From Deltaproteobacteria bacterium UBA2409 (GTDB taxonomy: Bacteria > Bdellovibrionota_C > UBA2361 > DDRT01), in the NCBI GenBank assembly GCA_002343185.1, contig DDRT01000019.1:1-61308 (forward strand): a DNA stretch of 61,308 nucleotides, in the 5' to 3' direction. This document shows positions 17,112 through 26,317 of the stretch, piece after piece; position 1 is the first letter of the stretch, and each line of letters opens with the position of its first letter. The notes beneath the pieces were generated by a model. The model did not search any database. It was not told the DNA's origin and saw only the letters and a program-made list of their open reading frames with translations. The position numbers and the translations under genes are program-made.

Positions 17112-17441
17112 CTACTCGGATACTGCCCTAGATGACTTTCGTTTAGCCTCACTTCCGACACCGGACATCGTTGGCATATCCTGTCGCCTTACAACTATTG
17201 GAGAATTAATAACTAAAGTTGTCGTATCTGAGTGACGTTTGTAATCTATATCAAAGCCACTTTCGTCGATAACAAAGTATCTTTCGATAACCTCAATCAT
17301 CTCTTTTTTGAACGACGCTAGTTCATCATTATTGAGTCCAGTTCTGTCTTGAACAAGAACGAATGATAACCTACTTCTTGCAGAGGCCTTGCTCTTATCT
17401 CTTCCTTCAGTTTGAAACCAAGAACGTATAGCTTTTAACAC
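17112..17441 (-). CDS. minE: cell division topological specificity factor MinE
   Basis: A 109-residue MinE. The GTG at 17441 is preferred because AAAGGAGG sits 6 bases upstream, overlapping the minD stop; a TTG 18 bases earlier is also open. The order is short N-terminal amphipathic segment (LKAIRSWFQ), MinD-contact region with the ARSRLSFVLVQDR strand (about residues 20-34), and the C-terminal dimer domain (EMIEVIERYFVID, then DIDYKRH). MinE releases MinD from the membrane and drives the pole-to-pole oscillation that restricts MinCD to the poles. A basic, poorly conserved tail of about 20 residues extends beyond the usual end. Confidence 0.9.
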   Translation of the reverse strand: MLKAIRSWFQTEGRDKSKASARSRLSFVLVQDRTGLNNDELASFKKEMIEVIERYFVIDESGFDIDYKRHSDTTTLVINSPIVVRRQDMPTMSGVGSEAKRKSSRAVSE

Positions 17442-17451
17442 CTTGCCTCCT

Positions 17452-18270
17452 TTATCCAATTCCTAATCTCTTACCTAGTCTACCCCATAGGGTATCAGAT
17501 AGAACATCCTCAATCGGTATCATTTCACCACAAAGTCTTCCAGCAATATTTTGATATGCTATACCGGCTTTTGACTTAGGATTATATACAACTGGCTCTC
17601 CATAGTTAGCAGCAACTATTATCTGATCGTCTCTTTCAACAACACCAATTAGGTCAATGCCAAGGATCTCCTGAACATCCTTAACAGATAACATATCTCC
17701 TTTTCTAACCATTTCTGCATCGATTCGGTTAATTATTAAGTGTGGCTCTATCCCCTTAGCAGCTAGTAGCCCAATCACTCTGTCAGCATCTCTGATCGCT
17801 GAGACTTCAGGGGTTGTAACAACCAGAGCAGAATCTGCCCCTGAGCAAGCGTTTTTAAAGCCTTGCTCAATTCCAGCAGGAGAATCAACAAGTATGTAAT
17901 GAAACTCTCTTCTGTATTGATCTAGAACTGACTTTACTTCTTCTTCAGATACCACATCTTTATCATCAGTCTGAGAAGCAGGTAGTAAGAATAAATTATT
18001 TGATTTTTTTGACTTGATTATAGCCTGTGCCGGTTTACAATGACCCTTTGCAACATCTACTAAATTAAAAACGATTCGATTTTCAAGCCCAAGAATAACA
18101 TCGAGGTTCCTTAGACCGATGTCAGCATCAACTACTAAAGTCCTCTGCCCACGCAAAGCAAGCGCAGCACCAAGACTTGCAGTGGTAGTAGTTTTTCCCA
18201 CACCACCCTTTCCTGATGTTACAACATAAATCTTACCACCAGATTTTTTCGATCCATTATTCAAAGTCAT
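17452..18270 (-). CDS. minD: septum site-determining ATPase MinD
   Basis: A 272-residue deviant Walker ATPase. GKGGVGKTTTTASLGAALA (about residues 14-32) is the Walker A with the signature lysine. VDADIGLRNLDVILG and VDSPAGIEQGF are the MinD switch motifs. The C-terminal segment (DTLWGRLGKRLGIG) is a short amphipathic helix of the membrane-targeting type. ATP-bound MinD dimers bind the inner membrane and recruit MinC, and MinE stimulates ATP hydrolysis. It lies between minC (100 bases upstream) and minE (10 bases downstream) in the canonical min order. Confidence 0.96.
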   Translation of the reverse strand: MTLNNGSKKSGGKIYVVTSGKGGVGKTTTTASLGAALALRGQRTLVVDADIGLRNLDVILGLENRIVFNLVDVAKGHCKPAQAIIKSKKSNNLFLLPASQTDDKDVVSEEEVKSVLDQYRREFHYILVDSPAGIEQGFKNACSGADSALVVTTPEVSAIRDADRVIGLLAAKGIEPHLIINRIDAEMVRKGDMLSVKDVQEILGIDLIGVVERDDQIIVAANYGEPVVYNPKSKAGIAYQNIAGRLCGEMIPIEDVLSDTLWGRLGKRLGIG

Positions 18271-18370
18271 TCGAATCTCCTTCCCTATCTTTTACCCTGA
18301 CTACAAAATAAGTCAAAGTAAAATTGCATTATAAAAAAAATTATTTTAAAAAAATATAAAAAACCTAATG

Positions 18371-19075
18371 CTATACTGATCCTCTGATCAGTCCTGTCAT
18401 CGTCTTAACGCTGTAAGGTTCAACTATTATCGAAGCACCATCGATCCTTGCAAGCTCAGGAACTCCAGAGCTTTTATGAGGTTTTCCATCACCACGAGAG
18501 ATAGTACTCCCGATCCTTAACTGAGTAGGCTGAAAGGTTATCCCTACTATAACCCTGCCCCCACCTGTTTCATCGTATGCACCAGCATGGGCAACACCCC
18601 TTAAAGTACCTAAGATTATTACATCCCCTCCAGAAACCACCTCTGCGCCTGAATTAACATCACCAAAAATAATTATGGAATGTTCGGACTCAATCTTTTG
18701 ACCCGATCTTAATGTTGTTACTAATACTTTTGCATTTGCTTCATCGTAATTATCAAGTTTAGAAAATAAACTTTCTTCTGTTGGTAAAAAATCTTCCATG
18801 CTGGTCGTTTCAAACTCCATCTCTGATTGTAGAGCTCCCTGTCGGATCTTCATATTAAACTCATCACAAAGAAGTGATTTAAGCTGTGGCTCTACCCCTT
18901 CTTGAGGATCTCCCCCAACCCATTCAAGTGCAACTTCATTTCCGAATAAAAACTTTTTTCTTGATTCGATAAACGATCTCACGCCATTTAGAATTCCGCT
19001 CTCATCAACTCTTGAATCAATTCTAAGTACTAATCCGTCTGTGGTGCCTTTTGCGGTTACTATCGAGTCGTCCAT
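18371..19075 (-). CDS. minC: septum site-determining protein MinC
   Basis: A 234-residue MinC. The N-terminal FtsZ-inhibitory domain (about residues 1-110) is divergent. The C-terminal beta-helix is clear: VRSG-type entry (TLRSGQKIESEHSIIIFGDVN), GAEVVSGGDVIILGTLRGVAHAGA and the QPTQLRIG motif, which bind MinD and dimerise. It blocks FtsZ ring formation at the poles. First gene of minC-minD-minE. The AT-rich stretch 18271-18370 between minC and minD may hold an internal promoter, but I cannot define one. Confidence 0.92.
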   Translation of the reverse strand: MDDSIVTAKGTTDGLVLRIDSRVDESGILNGVRSFIESRKKFLFGNEVALEWVGGDPQEGVEPQLKSLLCDEFNMKIRQGALQSEMEFETTSMEDFLPTEESLFSKLDNYDEANAKVLVTTLRSGQKIESEHSIIIFGDVNSGAEVVSGGDVIILGTLRGVAHAGAYDETGGGRVIVGITFQPTQLRIGSTISRGDGKPHKSSGVPELARIDGASIIVEPYSVKTMTGLIRGSV

Positions 19076-19190
19076 AAACCTATAAGCTAATCTTAAATTC
19101 TAAAAAAGCCAAGCAAAGTTTAAGTTACTTATACTAATTATTAATGTCAACGAGCTGTCATCCGAAGTTCGATTGTGCGATTCTCCTAAT

Positions 19191-20090
19191 ATGCTAGCAA
19201 GAATCATACTCATTTTAACCCTATCGGGCTGTTATGAGCTAAAAAGTGCCGTTACCCAAGGCAAAGTATTACTTTCAAGACGATATATCTACGATATCCT
19301 TCAGAATGACAACCTTGGAGAAGAGAAAAGACAGAAACTGAGACTGGTCTTAAAGGCCAGAGAATTCGCAAAAAGTTTAGATCTAAATGTGGGAACATCA
19401 TACGATACCCTATCCTCAAGACCAGCGAATCTATGGGTTCTTATGGCCGCCAGAAAAGACTCTTTAACCCCTTACACTTGGAGCTACCCGATAATAGGCT
19501 CGGTGCCCTATAAAGGATTTTTTTCGGAAAGTGAAGCAAAAGAGTTTCAGTCTAACTTCCCCGAATATGACACTCACATTAGAACAAGTAGTGCTTTTAG
19601 TAGCTTAGGGTGGTTTGATGACCCAATCACTCCGAATTTGCTAGAACTACCTGATACTGAGCTGACCGAGACCCTGTTTCATGAGCTTTTCCATAGAACT
19701 GTCTGGATCAAAGATTCCGTTGCAAAAAATGAGTCTGGGGCTAATATCTTCGGGGTTTTAGCTAACATAAATTTCTACCGCAAAGACCCTGAAAAGCTTC
19801 AAAAGGCCAGAGCCTCTCTAACTCACACGCTTGCCCTGGCTCAAGATCTCAAAAAACTTGTTGATGAACTAAATTCAGTCTTCAACGATGATACAAAGAG
19901 CTATCAAGATAAGCTTGCCTTAAAAGAGAAAATTTACAAAGACTCAAAACTCCCCTTATCACCAAACAATGCCGAACTTTTACATCTTTGGATCTATTAC
20001 GAGTATGTCGAGCATTATAAAGATTTTTTCATAAAAAATGACAGATCTCTCTCCTTATTCTTAAATAACTTTGAGAAGGCTCCAAAATGA
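19191..20090 (+). CDS. putative aminopeptidase lipoprotein (HExxH metalloprotease)
   Basis: A 299-residue lipoprotein. ATG 19191 gives the signal peptide MLARIILILTLSGC with lipidated Cys14. The family is the predicted aminopeptidase group (Pfam PF10023-like). Conserved features are the DTELTETLFHELFHRTVW zinc-binding HExxH segment (about residues 160-177) and NESGANIF (about 185-192), which stands where the family has NESFA. The N-terminal GSVPYKGFF segment is also typical. It should sit in the periplasm, anchored to the outer membrane, and cleave peptides. The stop overlaps the ATG of the RNase gene by 4 bases (ATGA), so the two are translationally coupled. Confidence 0.8.
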   Translation: MLARIILILTLSGCYELKSAVTQGKVLLSRRYIYDILQNDNLGEEKRQKLRLVLKAREFAKSLDLNVGTSYDTLSSRPANLWVLMAARKDSLTPYTWSYPIIGSVPYKGFFSESEAKEFQSNFPEYDTHIRTSSAFSSLGWFDDPITPNLLELPDTELTETLFHELFHRTVWIKDSVAKNESGANIFGVLANINFYRKDPEKLQKARASLTHTLALAQDLKKLVDELNSVFNDDTKSYQDKLALKEKIYKDSKLPLSPNNAELLHLWIYYEYVEHYKDFFIKNDRSLSLFLNNFEKAPK

Positions 20091-22000
20091 TCCAAGTTGG
20101 TTCAGTTGTAACATTTGATCATCAAGGTGATGTAAGATTTGGTGTTGTTATTGAACATAAGAATCAAAAACATGTAGTTCTAAGTGATCTTAGGGAAAAA
20201 GTTCATCTACCTGAAGGAAGACTATGTGTACTAGGCAAAGGAGACCTAGAAGTACTTATAGAAAAAGTTCCTAAGATATCTCTAAACACTGAAGAGATCT
20301 GGGAGCTTTGTGAAGATAAAGACTACTCAACTCAAGAATTAGCAAATGAGCTTTTTAAGAGCCCAAAACTTGAGGAGCTTGTGGCCTTAAGAATCGCACT
20401 ATGTAAAGACAAGGTCTTTTTCAAAAGAAATGGAGATAAATTCACCCCAAGACCTAAGCAAGCAGTCGAGATTCTGAGGGAGGAGGCAAGAAGAGCTAAG
20501 GAGCGGGAGGAGGAAACTTTGAAGTTTATAGCCTGGCTCAAGGATTCAAGTGAATCCCTAACTCCAAGTGTTGATCTTCTGAAAGATCTCTCCATTTTTG
20601 CTGCCGAAGGTTCTCTATCTCCAGCTGCACATAAAGATATTACTCATATATTGACCCGTGTTCTTTCAAGGGATTCTCATCTATCTCAAGGAGCACGAGA
20701 ACTTCTTTATAAGAAAAAAGTCTTTACTCACAAAACGAACCTTCAAAGTATAAAGTATAATCTTCCTGAAACTCCTGAAAGTGGCGAGTTGGTTGAAGGA
20801 ATTTTTATCTCAAACCGAACAGACCTAACTTCGCTTCCAGCTTTTACTATTGATGATGAAAGCACCATGGATATAGATGATGCTGTCACCTTAACAAAAA
20901 TGGATGGTGGATATTCATTAGGAATACACATAACAGATGTCGCTTCATCAATTAAGGACAGCTCTGAACTAGATTTAATTGCTAGGAAGCGTGCAACTTC
21001 AGTTTATCTACCCGAAACAACTTTTCACATGCTACCGAGGCAGATCGCTGAAGAATCGCTAAGCCTTGTTGCTAACAAAACAAGAAATGCTTTATCAGTA
21101 ATAGTAAAAGTCTCTGAATCTGGAGAACTACTAAGCGCTGAGGTACTGCCAACTTTAATCAAGGTCTCAAAAAGGTACAGCTATAATGAAGCAGACAGAA
21201 TACTTGAAGAAGGAGATGAAATATTAACCTTTCTGAATACTCTTTGTCATAAGCGAGAAGAATTCAGACAGAAAAATGGAAGTTTTCGAGTCAGTAAACG
21301 TGAGGTTAATCCAGTCTTGTTAGAGTCTGGAGAGGTCGTCTTAGAGGAATATTCAGAAGATACTCCATCAAGATTTTTAGTTGGTGAATTAATGATCCTG
21401 GCAAACTCAGTATTTGCAAATTTCTGCGCTGAACATAAGCTTCCATGCCCTTATAGAACACAAAGCCCACTATCTGAAACTGCAATCAAGGAGATACAAG
21501 CAACCCCTGAAGGGTTTGCAAGAGATTTTGCTCTAAGAGTTAGGCTCAATAGATCTTTAGTGTCATTGGTGCCTGGGATTCATGCAACATTAGGGCTTTC
21601 AGTCTACACGCAAGCAACTTCTCCAATTAGAAGGTATACAGATATATTAGTTCAACGGCAGATCTTAAATTTCATCGAACATAAACTTCCATTTTATAAT
21701 CAGGAGAAGCTAACCGAGATATTAGCTTCGCTTGAAGAACCTCTCTTTAAAGCGATGACTGTAACAAGGGAATCAAAGCGGTTTTGTTTCCTAAAATACT
21801 TAAAACAAAAAGTAGGCAAAATCATAGAGGGGATAATTGTCAGACATGACGAGCGAGTTACTTTAATAGAACTTGATGAGGTCTATCAGGCATTCCCTAT
21901 CAAAGGGTTGAAGAATCCTGAACTTGGATCAAGGAAGAGAGTGGTTATAAAGGCAGTAGATCCATTCACGGATTATATTAGGTTGGAAGTGGTAGGGTAG
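20087..22000 (+). CDS. RNase II/R-family exoribonuclease
   Basis: A 637-residue 3'-5' exoribonuclease. The RNB catalytic domain (about residues 240-540) has the metal-binding IDDESTMDIDDAVTL motif, YLPETTFHMLPRQIAEESLSL, and the C-terminal TQATSPIRRYTDILVQRQ segment. A short S1-like OB end follows. The N-terminal region (VGSVVTFDHQGDVRFGVVIEHKNQ) resembles the small beta domain of cyanobacterial/plastid RNase II-type enzymes rather than the long RNase R of E. coli. At 637 residues it is also shorter than RNase R. It would degrade mRNA and structured RNA decay intermediates. Coupled by ATGA overlap to the aminopeptidase-like gene. Confidence 0.88.
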   Translation: MIQVGSVVTFDHQGDVRFGVVIEHKNQKHVVLSDLREKVHLPEGRLCVLGKGDLEVLIEKVPKISLNTEEIWELCEDKDYSTQELANELFKSPKLEELVALRIALCKDKVFFKRNGDKFTPRPKQAVEILREEARRAKEREEETLKFIAWLKDSSESLTPSVDLLKDLSIFAAEGSLSPAAHKDITHILTRVLSRDSHLSQGARELLYKKKVFTHKTNLQSIKYNLPETPESGELVEGIFISNRTDLTSLPAFTIDDESTMDIDDAVTLTKMDGGYSLGIHITDVASSIKDSSELDLIARKRATSVYLPETTFHMLPRQIAEESLSLVANKTRNALSVIVKVSESGELLSAEVLPTLIKVSKRYSYNEADRILEEGDEILTFLNTLCHKREEFRQKNGSFRVSKREVNPVLLESGEVVLEEYSEDTPSRFLVGELMILANSVFANFCAEHKLPCPYRTQSPLSETAIKEIQATPEGFARDFALRVRLNRSLVSLVPGIHATLGLSVYTQATSPIRRYTDILVQRQILNFIEHKLPFYNQEKLTEILASLEEPLFKAMTVTRESKRFCFLKYLKQKVGKIIEGIIVRHDERVTLIELDEVYQAFPIKGLKNPELGSRKRVVIKAVDPFTDYIRLEVVG

Positions 22001-22108
22001 TTGAGATAACTATAGAGCCGTGAAGCTGTGTTGAATTAAAAAACTTGTCCTTATATTTTTATAACAGTGCGATCAATTATTGATATGACTTGAAAGAAAG
22101 AGGAGCCC

Positions 22109-22276
22109 CTACTTCTTCTTTCCTCTATCTCTGCTGTGTTTTTTTGATTTATCGCTTTTCCCCTGCGCACTTTTTGTGGTTGCAAGAGCCTCTCCCTGCC
22201 TGGCTTTTCTAGTTGCAGTTTGCTGCTTATGAGATGCTTCTTTTGCAGTTAGATCTTTTTTCGTTTTCTTCTTCAT
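22109..22276 (-). CDS. very small, highly basic protein
   Basis: A 55-residue frame (MKKKTKKDLTAKEASHKQQT...) of which about a third is Lys or Arg, ending in RDRGKKK. Its start has AGGATGG upstream. No hydrophobic segment. Such proteins commonly bind nucleic acid or ribosomes, but no family is recognised. It lies convergent to the RNase gene and downstream of the small acidic gene at 22361. The gap 22001-22108 holds nothing I can name. Confidence 0.6.
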   Translation of the reverse strand: MKKKTKKDLTAKEASHKQQTATRKARQGEALATTKSAQGKSDKSKKHSRDRGKKK

Positions 22277-22360
22277 AAAACCATCCTAGAAATTTATTGA
22301 ATCATAAATTCAATAAATTCTAAATGACTTTAATCTTGAAGTTCCTGGTAATCCGCTGTT

Positions 22361-22516
22361 CTAATGTATCGAGAGCGATTCCGCTTGATCGACACAAGGT
22401 TCATCACCCCAGGCTTCGGTAATGACGGAAAAGGCTCGGGTAAGAAGATCAAGTTCGTCGATTGCAAGTTCAATGATCTCAACTGCTTCTTTTTCAGTGG
22501 TCTTCTTTTCTGACAT
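22361..22516 (-). CDS. very small acidic protein
   Basis: A 51-residue frame with a good ribosome site (AAGGTGAT, 6 bases before the ATG). The sequence begins MSEKKTTEKEAVEIIELAI and is helical and acidic (ELAIDELDLLTRAFSVITEAWGD). It replaces a longer frame in another phase across the same DNA. Family not recognised. With the basic gene at 22109 it fills an otherwise empty 666-base interval, and the opposite charges raise the possibility that the two products interact. The DNA from 22517 to 22666 shows nothing I can name. Confidence 0.6.
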   Translation of the reverse strand: MSEKKTTEKEAVEIIELAIDELDLLTRAFSVITEAWGDEPCVDQAESLSIH

Positions 22517-22666
22517 TTTATCACCTTCACTAAAACCTTGTGCATTAACTGCGCCAAGTAATTAATCGGTTTATTTAAATCGATACTTTAGAAAAATTTA
22601 AATTTCTCTAGCTTTTTCAACCACTTACTGCCGAATGCTTTACATCTTTAAGTGTCAACAAACTGA

Positions 22667-23374
22667 CTATCTAAACTGGGGCGCTGGCGCAGATTCTTCA
22701 ATCAAATATGACTCAGAAGCCTCAGTGCTCATCCTCATAGGGGTTGAGCCAAGCCCTAAATGTTTAACTGGAATTCTCTCAAGAGATGATGGAAAGGAGC
22801 CCCCTCTAAGAAGTTTCTTTAGCTCTGCAGTTTTACTCATCTCAACAGAACCTGCCGATAGCACTCTACTTGTTGATGGATCTATTAACCTTGCATTGAG
22901 ATATACTCGAAGCGGGCTTACCACATAAGTTCCAGCAACTATTCCTCCAAGCTGCCTTTCTCCACGTATTTCACGAAGATCTCTTGATAGAGCAAACTCC
23001 CCTGAGGTTGGTCTAAATTGAATTCCATTGGAGGCTCTAAGTTCAATAACCTCATACCCTCTCATTGCAAGTTCACTCATAAGCTGTTCTGCCACCATAC
23101 GACCAAAACTAGAGGTGGAATAAAGGTCATCAGCCTGAACAAACGTGGAAACAGCAATTGGACCAGGGTCTGTACCGCGGAAATATTCATCAATCTGTTC
23201 AGCCAGATAGCTGGTTTTAAACCTACCTACTGACTGGTTCTCGTTTTCCTCCATTCCCCATGGGAAGTAGGCTGGAAGATCGCTATAGCGTCTACTGCAC
23301 CCTACTAGGGCTAGAAGAAGAATTGTCGTGACAAGTTGGCATGTAAGTTGTTTATACTTCCGTGTGGTTTTCAT
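22667..23374 (-). CDS. FlgO-like outer-membrane lipoprotein
   Basis: A 235-residue lipoprotein. ATG 23374 (MKTTRKYKQ...) places the lipobox ALVGC about 26 residues in; ATG 23383 and a GTG at 23395 are alternatives. Residues 70-190 match the FlgO domain: PIAVSTFVQADDLYSTSSFGRMVAEQL, then RGYEVIELR, and GTYVVSPLRVYLNARLID. FlgO is an outer-membrane protein needed for flagellar stability in Vibrio, but related domains occur without flagella. No flagellar genes are present here. The divergent neighbour at 23398 is another lipoprotein with a similar alpha/beta layout. Confidence 0.75.
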   Translation of the reverse strand: MKTTRKYKQLTCQLVTTILLLALVGCSRRYSDLPAYFPWGMEENENQSVGRFKTSYLAEQIDEYFRGTDPGPIAVSTFVQADDLYSTSSFGRMVAEQLMSELAMRGYEVIELRASNGIQFRPTSGEFALSRDLREIRGERQLGGIVAGTYVVSPLRVYLNARLIDPSTSRVLSAGSVEMSKTAELKKLLRGGSFPSSLERIPVKHLGLGSTPMRMSTEASESYLIEESAPAPQFR

Positions 23375-23397
23375 AATATCCATACTTTTAGGCACTT

Positions 23398-24057
23398 ATG
23401 ATTAAATATATCGTCAAATCCTTGACTCTTTTGGCACTCTCAGGATGTTTCATGATTGAGGAACATCTTGAGTTACCAACAATTAACATTAAAAAGAGTT
23501 GCAAGAATCGTGCACACACCAATCTTGGCCTTTCAGACTTTATAAGCTCTCGATTTCATAGAGGTTCCCCGGTCAGACTTGGCATAATGCCATTCTCCGT
23601 TCCGGCAAATCTTTCCGCTAGAAACTCAGAACTTCCAGGGGTTGGAAATAAATTAGCCTGGTCAGTGAGATCACATTTACTAGGAAAAGAAGAGATTCCG
23701 ATTGTTGAGGTTTTTAATCGTCCAAGCCTTCCTGGGCATAAAGACGAATTCTTTACAGGAAACTTCGGGGCTATATCGCTTGCAAGAGAAGCTGGATATG
23801 ACTTGGTAATGGTTGGGTACTTAGAGCCAACAAGAAGCCTTACAAACGCAATTCTCCATACAAAAGTAATTGAGGCTGAAGGAGGAATTACTGTTTGGTT
23901 TGGCGAATCTGAAATCGTTTCCAGAGAAAAAATGCTTCAGTCTTATGAAGATTCCTGGTTTGGACGCGGAGAAGTCCCAAGTAGTATTTTTACTAATGAG
24001 GTTTTTGATCACCTCGCAAAATGTGCTGTTGAGGGGATACTGGGCGAGGCTGGGTAG
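23398..24057 (+). CDS. lipoprotein, possible CsgG/LpoB-like fold
   Basis: A 219-residue lipoprotein with signal peptide ending LALSGC (Cys17). Mature sequence IMPFSVPANLS, then a long helix with ELPGVGNKLAWSVRSHLLG, EVFNR and GYDLVMVGYLEPTRS recalls the CsgG/LpoB/FlgO-type layout in which a strand is followed by a helix and a second strand. I have no specific family assignment. It starts next to the divergent FlgO-like gene, suggesting a shared promoter region and a joint cell-envelope role. Confidence 0.62.
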   Translation: MIKYIVKSLTLLALSGCFMIEEHLELPTINIKKSCKNRAHTNLGLSDFISSRFHRGSPVRLGIMPFSVPANLSARNSELPGVGNKLAWSVRSHLLGKEEIPIVEVFNRPSLPGHKDEFFTGNFGAISLAREAGYDLVMVGYLEPTRSLTNAILHTKVIEAEGGITVWFGESEIVSREKMLQSYEDSWFGRGEVPSSIFTNEVFDHLAKCAVEGILGEAG

Positions 24058-24144
24058 TTAATCTAACTGGAAACCCAAATCATCTAGGTATGTTTGATTA
24101 GAAAATAGCTAATTGATAGCTTTCACTCCGTAGGAGTAAAGCTA

Positions 24145-26313
24145 ATGATATCCGCTAAAGATCCAATCAAAGATGTTTCGTCAAAGGTTACTTACAATCC
24201 GATGCCTGAATTCACCCATGAAAACAAGGGCCCATTTACTGCTTCTGATTTAATTACCACCGAAGATGGAGGGATGTATCATCTTCATATCAAGCCCGAG
24301 CAAGTGGCTGATAATATAATTATCGTCGGTGATCCAGATCGGGTCACCAGTCTCGCTGAAAAGTTTTTTTTAGAAAAATTAGAAGAAAAGCTAATAGACT
24401 CTGTCAACATAGAGTGTGAGGTTGTTCATAGAGGACTGAGAACTATCACCGGAGTTGTAAAAGACACCGAGAAGGACGGTGGACTTAGGGTCACTATTAT
24501 AACCTCAGGAATGGGTCATGGTTCCACAAGTATCGTCGTAAATGAGCTGATAGACCTTCGTGAGATGGATCTTAAAACCAGAACCAGAAAAGACTCATGG
24601 CAGCCCTTCAACTTAATCAGGATAGGAACCTGCGGTGCATTACAAGATGATACAGTTTTAGGAACGCCGGTCTTAGCTTCACACTGCATTGCAATGCATA
24701 ATGGAAATTGTTTTAGTGAGATTCCACCTCCTTCACCTAAAGCGGAAGCGTTAGAGAGAAAAGTTGAGAGTGTCATTTTAGATACCATGTCTCCTAAATC
24801 AGTTCACTATGGACGGATACACCCCATAGTAAGCAAATCAGATCCAGACCTTGTAGCAAACTTTCACCGGGCTTCAAATAAATTAGGTATCAAAGTTGAA
24901 GTTGGAGTAGTGGCTGAGAATTCTAATTTCGATCATGCTCAAGGTAGAGATGTGTTTAGGGTAAGACCTAGTATACCTAATATAGACAGATTACTTGCGG
25001 GTGTTGAAACCGGTATAGCAGACCAAAGAATTATAGCGATGGAAATGGAAGGTCACTCTGTCACCTCACTTAACGCTCAAGACCATAGGTCAGCCATGAT
25101 CGTTGTTCCAGTAGCACAGCGAGCTAAGGATAAAATGATCACATCTGAGGCCTTTGTAAAAGGAATTGATGACTGCTCTAGCCTAGTGCTTGAGGTTTTT
25201 AGGGGACTAGATCCTAATAAGCCTGTATCACCCTATAGACCAAAAGACACCGAGATGAGCTTCTCGGAAGCGGTAGCAAGGACTGTAATAGACAAAGGAT
25301 ACAGGCTCCCAGACTATATTCTTGAGAAAGCTCTCAAAATAGCTATCGGACAACACAGTAATTCCCACACCCCATATGTGGATCTGCCAAAAAGAGGCGT
25401 GGCAGTTATCTGCAAGTCAGAAGAAGGATTTGAGATATTCGGAGGCACAGATGTGCAATCTGCTGCTTACCCATCAAGTCTTGATGGCGTAAAAAGTGCT
25501 ATAAGAGCAACTCGTCTTGCTGGTTTAGAGAATAACATAGCCGGAGTTATGGTATATTCAGAGGAAGATGATGCACCACTCATATACGACTCAGAGCTTG
25601 GATATCTAAAAGCTTTTGCCGATGAAATTCCCCTCATTCGCGTAAGCCTTTCCGGCGATGTGAATGTTGACTTCCTAAAGGTTCCAAAACATGTACAAGA
25701 AAGAATTGGTGCTTTGACAAGACATCAGGAATATCAAAAACCTGCAATCAGTCACTTTACAGACTTACCGATTGAGAGTTTACATGAATATCTTTCAAGC
25801 AACTTTGGTCTTAAGATTGAGCTTCAGAGTTTTATTCACGCTTTAGAACAAGCAGCTCTCGCCTCAATTAAAGGTCTTCAAAGTTTGAGCAACTATCAAG
25901 TTGGGGCAGCTTTACTTTTAAGATCAGGTGATGTCGTTTCAGGTTCGAACATCGAACTGGTGCCGTTATCAGAGACCCTCTGCGCTGAGAGAGTTGCTCT
26001 TGAAAGGGCTGGAGCTGAAGGTTTTCTAGCAGGAAGAGGTAGTTTTTCCGAATTAGTCGACTTAACAGTAACTTACGTACCGCAAAGTAATCCCGCCGAA
26101 CCCTGTGGAGCTTGTAGACAAGCCTTAACCGAGATCACTGCTTCAAGACCAATCTTAGCTTACTGCAAAACAGGAGAGGTGATGTTTGCTGAAGGTCTTT
26201 GTGAAGGAAGAGTTGTTAGAGTTAAATTTGATGGATCAAATTTTGAAGTTCAGGAGATATCTCCTCAAGGTGGGCTGTTAGCAGCTTCTTTCGGGGCTAA
26301 AAATTTAGCTTAG
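24145..26313 (+). CDS. fusion of nucleoside phosphorylase, degenerate deaminase and cytidine deaminase
   Basis: A 722-residue protein starting at ATG with TAGGAG upstream. Residues 40-360 are a nucleoside (uridine-type) phosphorylase: IIVGDPDRV, TSGMGHGSTSIVVNEL, RIGTCGALQ and the purine/uridine phosphorylase MEMEGHS segment. Residues 370-510 have the layout of a cytidine deaminase but lack the catalytic Cys and Glu (IFGGTDVQSAAYPSSLDGV). Residues 570-700 are an intact cytidine deaminase with ETLCAER (zinc Cys and catalytic Glu) and PCGACRQ. One polypeptide could turn cytidine to uridine and then to uracil plus ribose-1-phosphate. E. coli Cdd has catalytic then degenerate domains, the opposite order. 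Confidence 0.87.
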   Translation: MISAKDPIKDVSSKVTYNPMPEFTHENKGPFTASDLITTEDGGMYHLHIKPEQVADNIIIVGDPDRVTSLAEKFFLEKLEEKLIDSVNIECEVVHRGLRTITGVVKDTEKDGGLRVTIITSGMGHGSTSIVVNELIDLREMDLKTRTRKDSWQPFNLIRIGTCGALQDDTVLGTPVLASHCIAMHNGNCFSEIPPPSPKAEALERKVESVILDTMSPKSVHYGRIHPIVSKSDPDLVANFHRASNKLGIKVEVGVVAENSNFDHAQGRDVFRVRPSIPNIDRLLAGVETGIADQRIIAMEMEGHSVTSLNAQDHRSAMIVVPVAQRAKDKMITSEAFVKGIDDCSSLVLEVFRGLDPNKPVSPYRPKDTEMSFSEAVARTVIDKGYRLPDYILEKALKIAIGQHSNSHTPYVDLPKRGVAVICKSEEGFEIFGGTDVQSAAYPSSLDGVKSAIRATRLAGLENNIAGVMVYSEEDDAPLIYDSELGYLKAFADEIPLIRVSLSGDVNVDFLKVPKHVQERIGALTRHQEYQKPAISHFTDLPIESLHEYLSSNFGLKIELQSFIHALEQAALASIKGLQSLSNYQVGAALLLRSGDVVSGSNIELVPLSETLCAERVALERAGAEGFLAGRGSFSELVDLTVTYVPQSNPAEPCGACRQALTEITASRPILAYCKTGEVMFAEGLCEGRVVRVKFDGSNFEVQEISPQGGLLAASFGAKNLA

Positions 26314-26317
26314 TTTC

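Noticed and set aside
22330..22557. A 75-codon minus-strand frame
   Set aside because: The overlapping 51-codon frame in another phase has a proper ribosome site and a more protein-like sequence; the longer one is basic and irregular.
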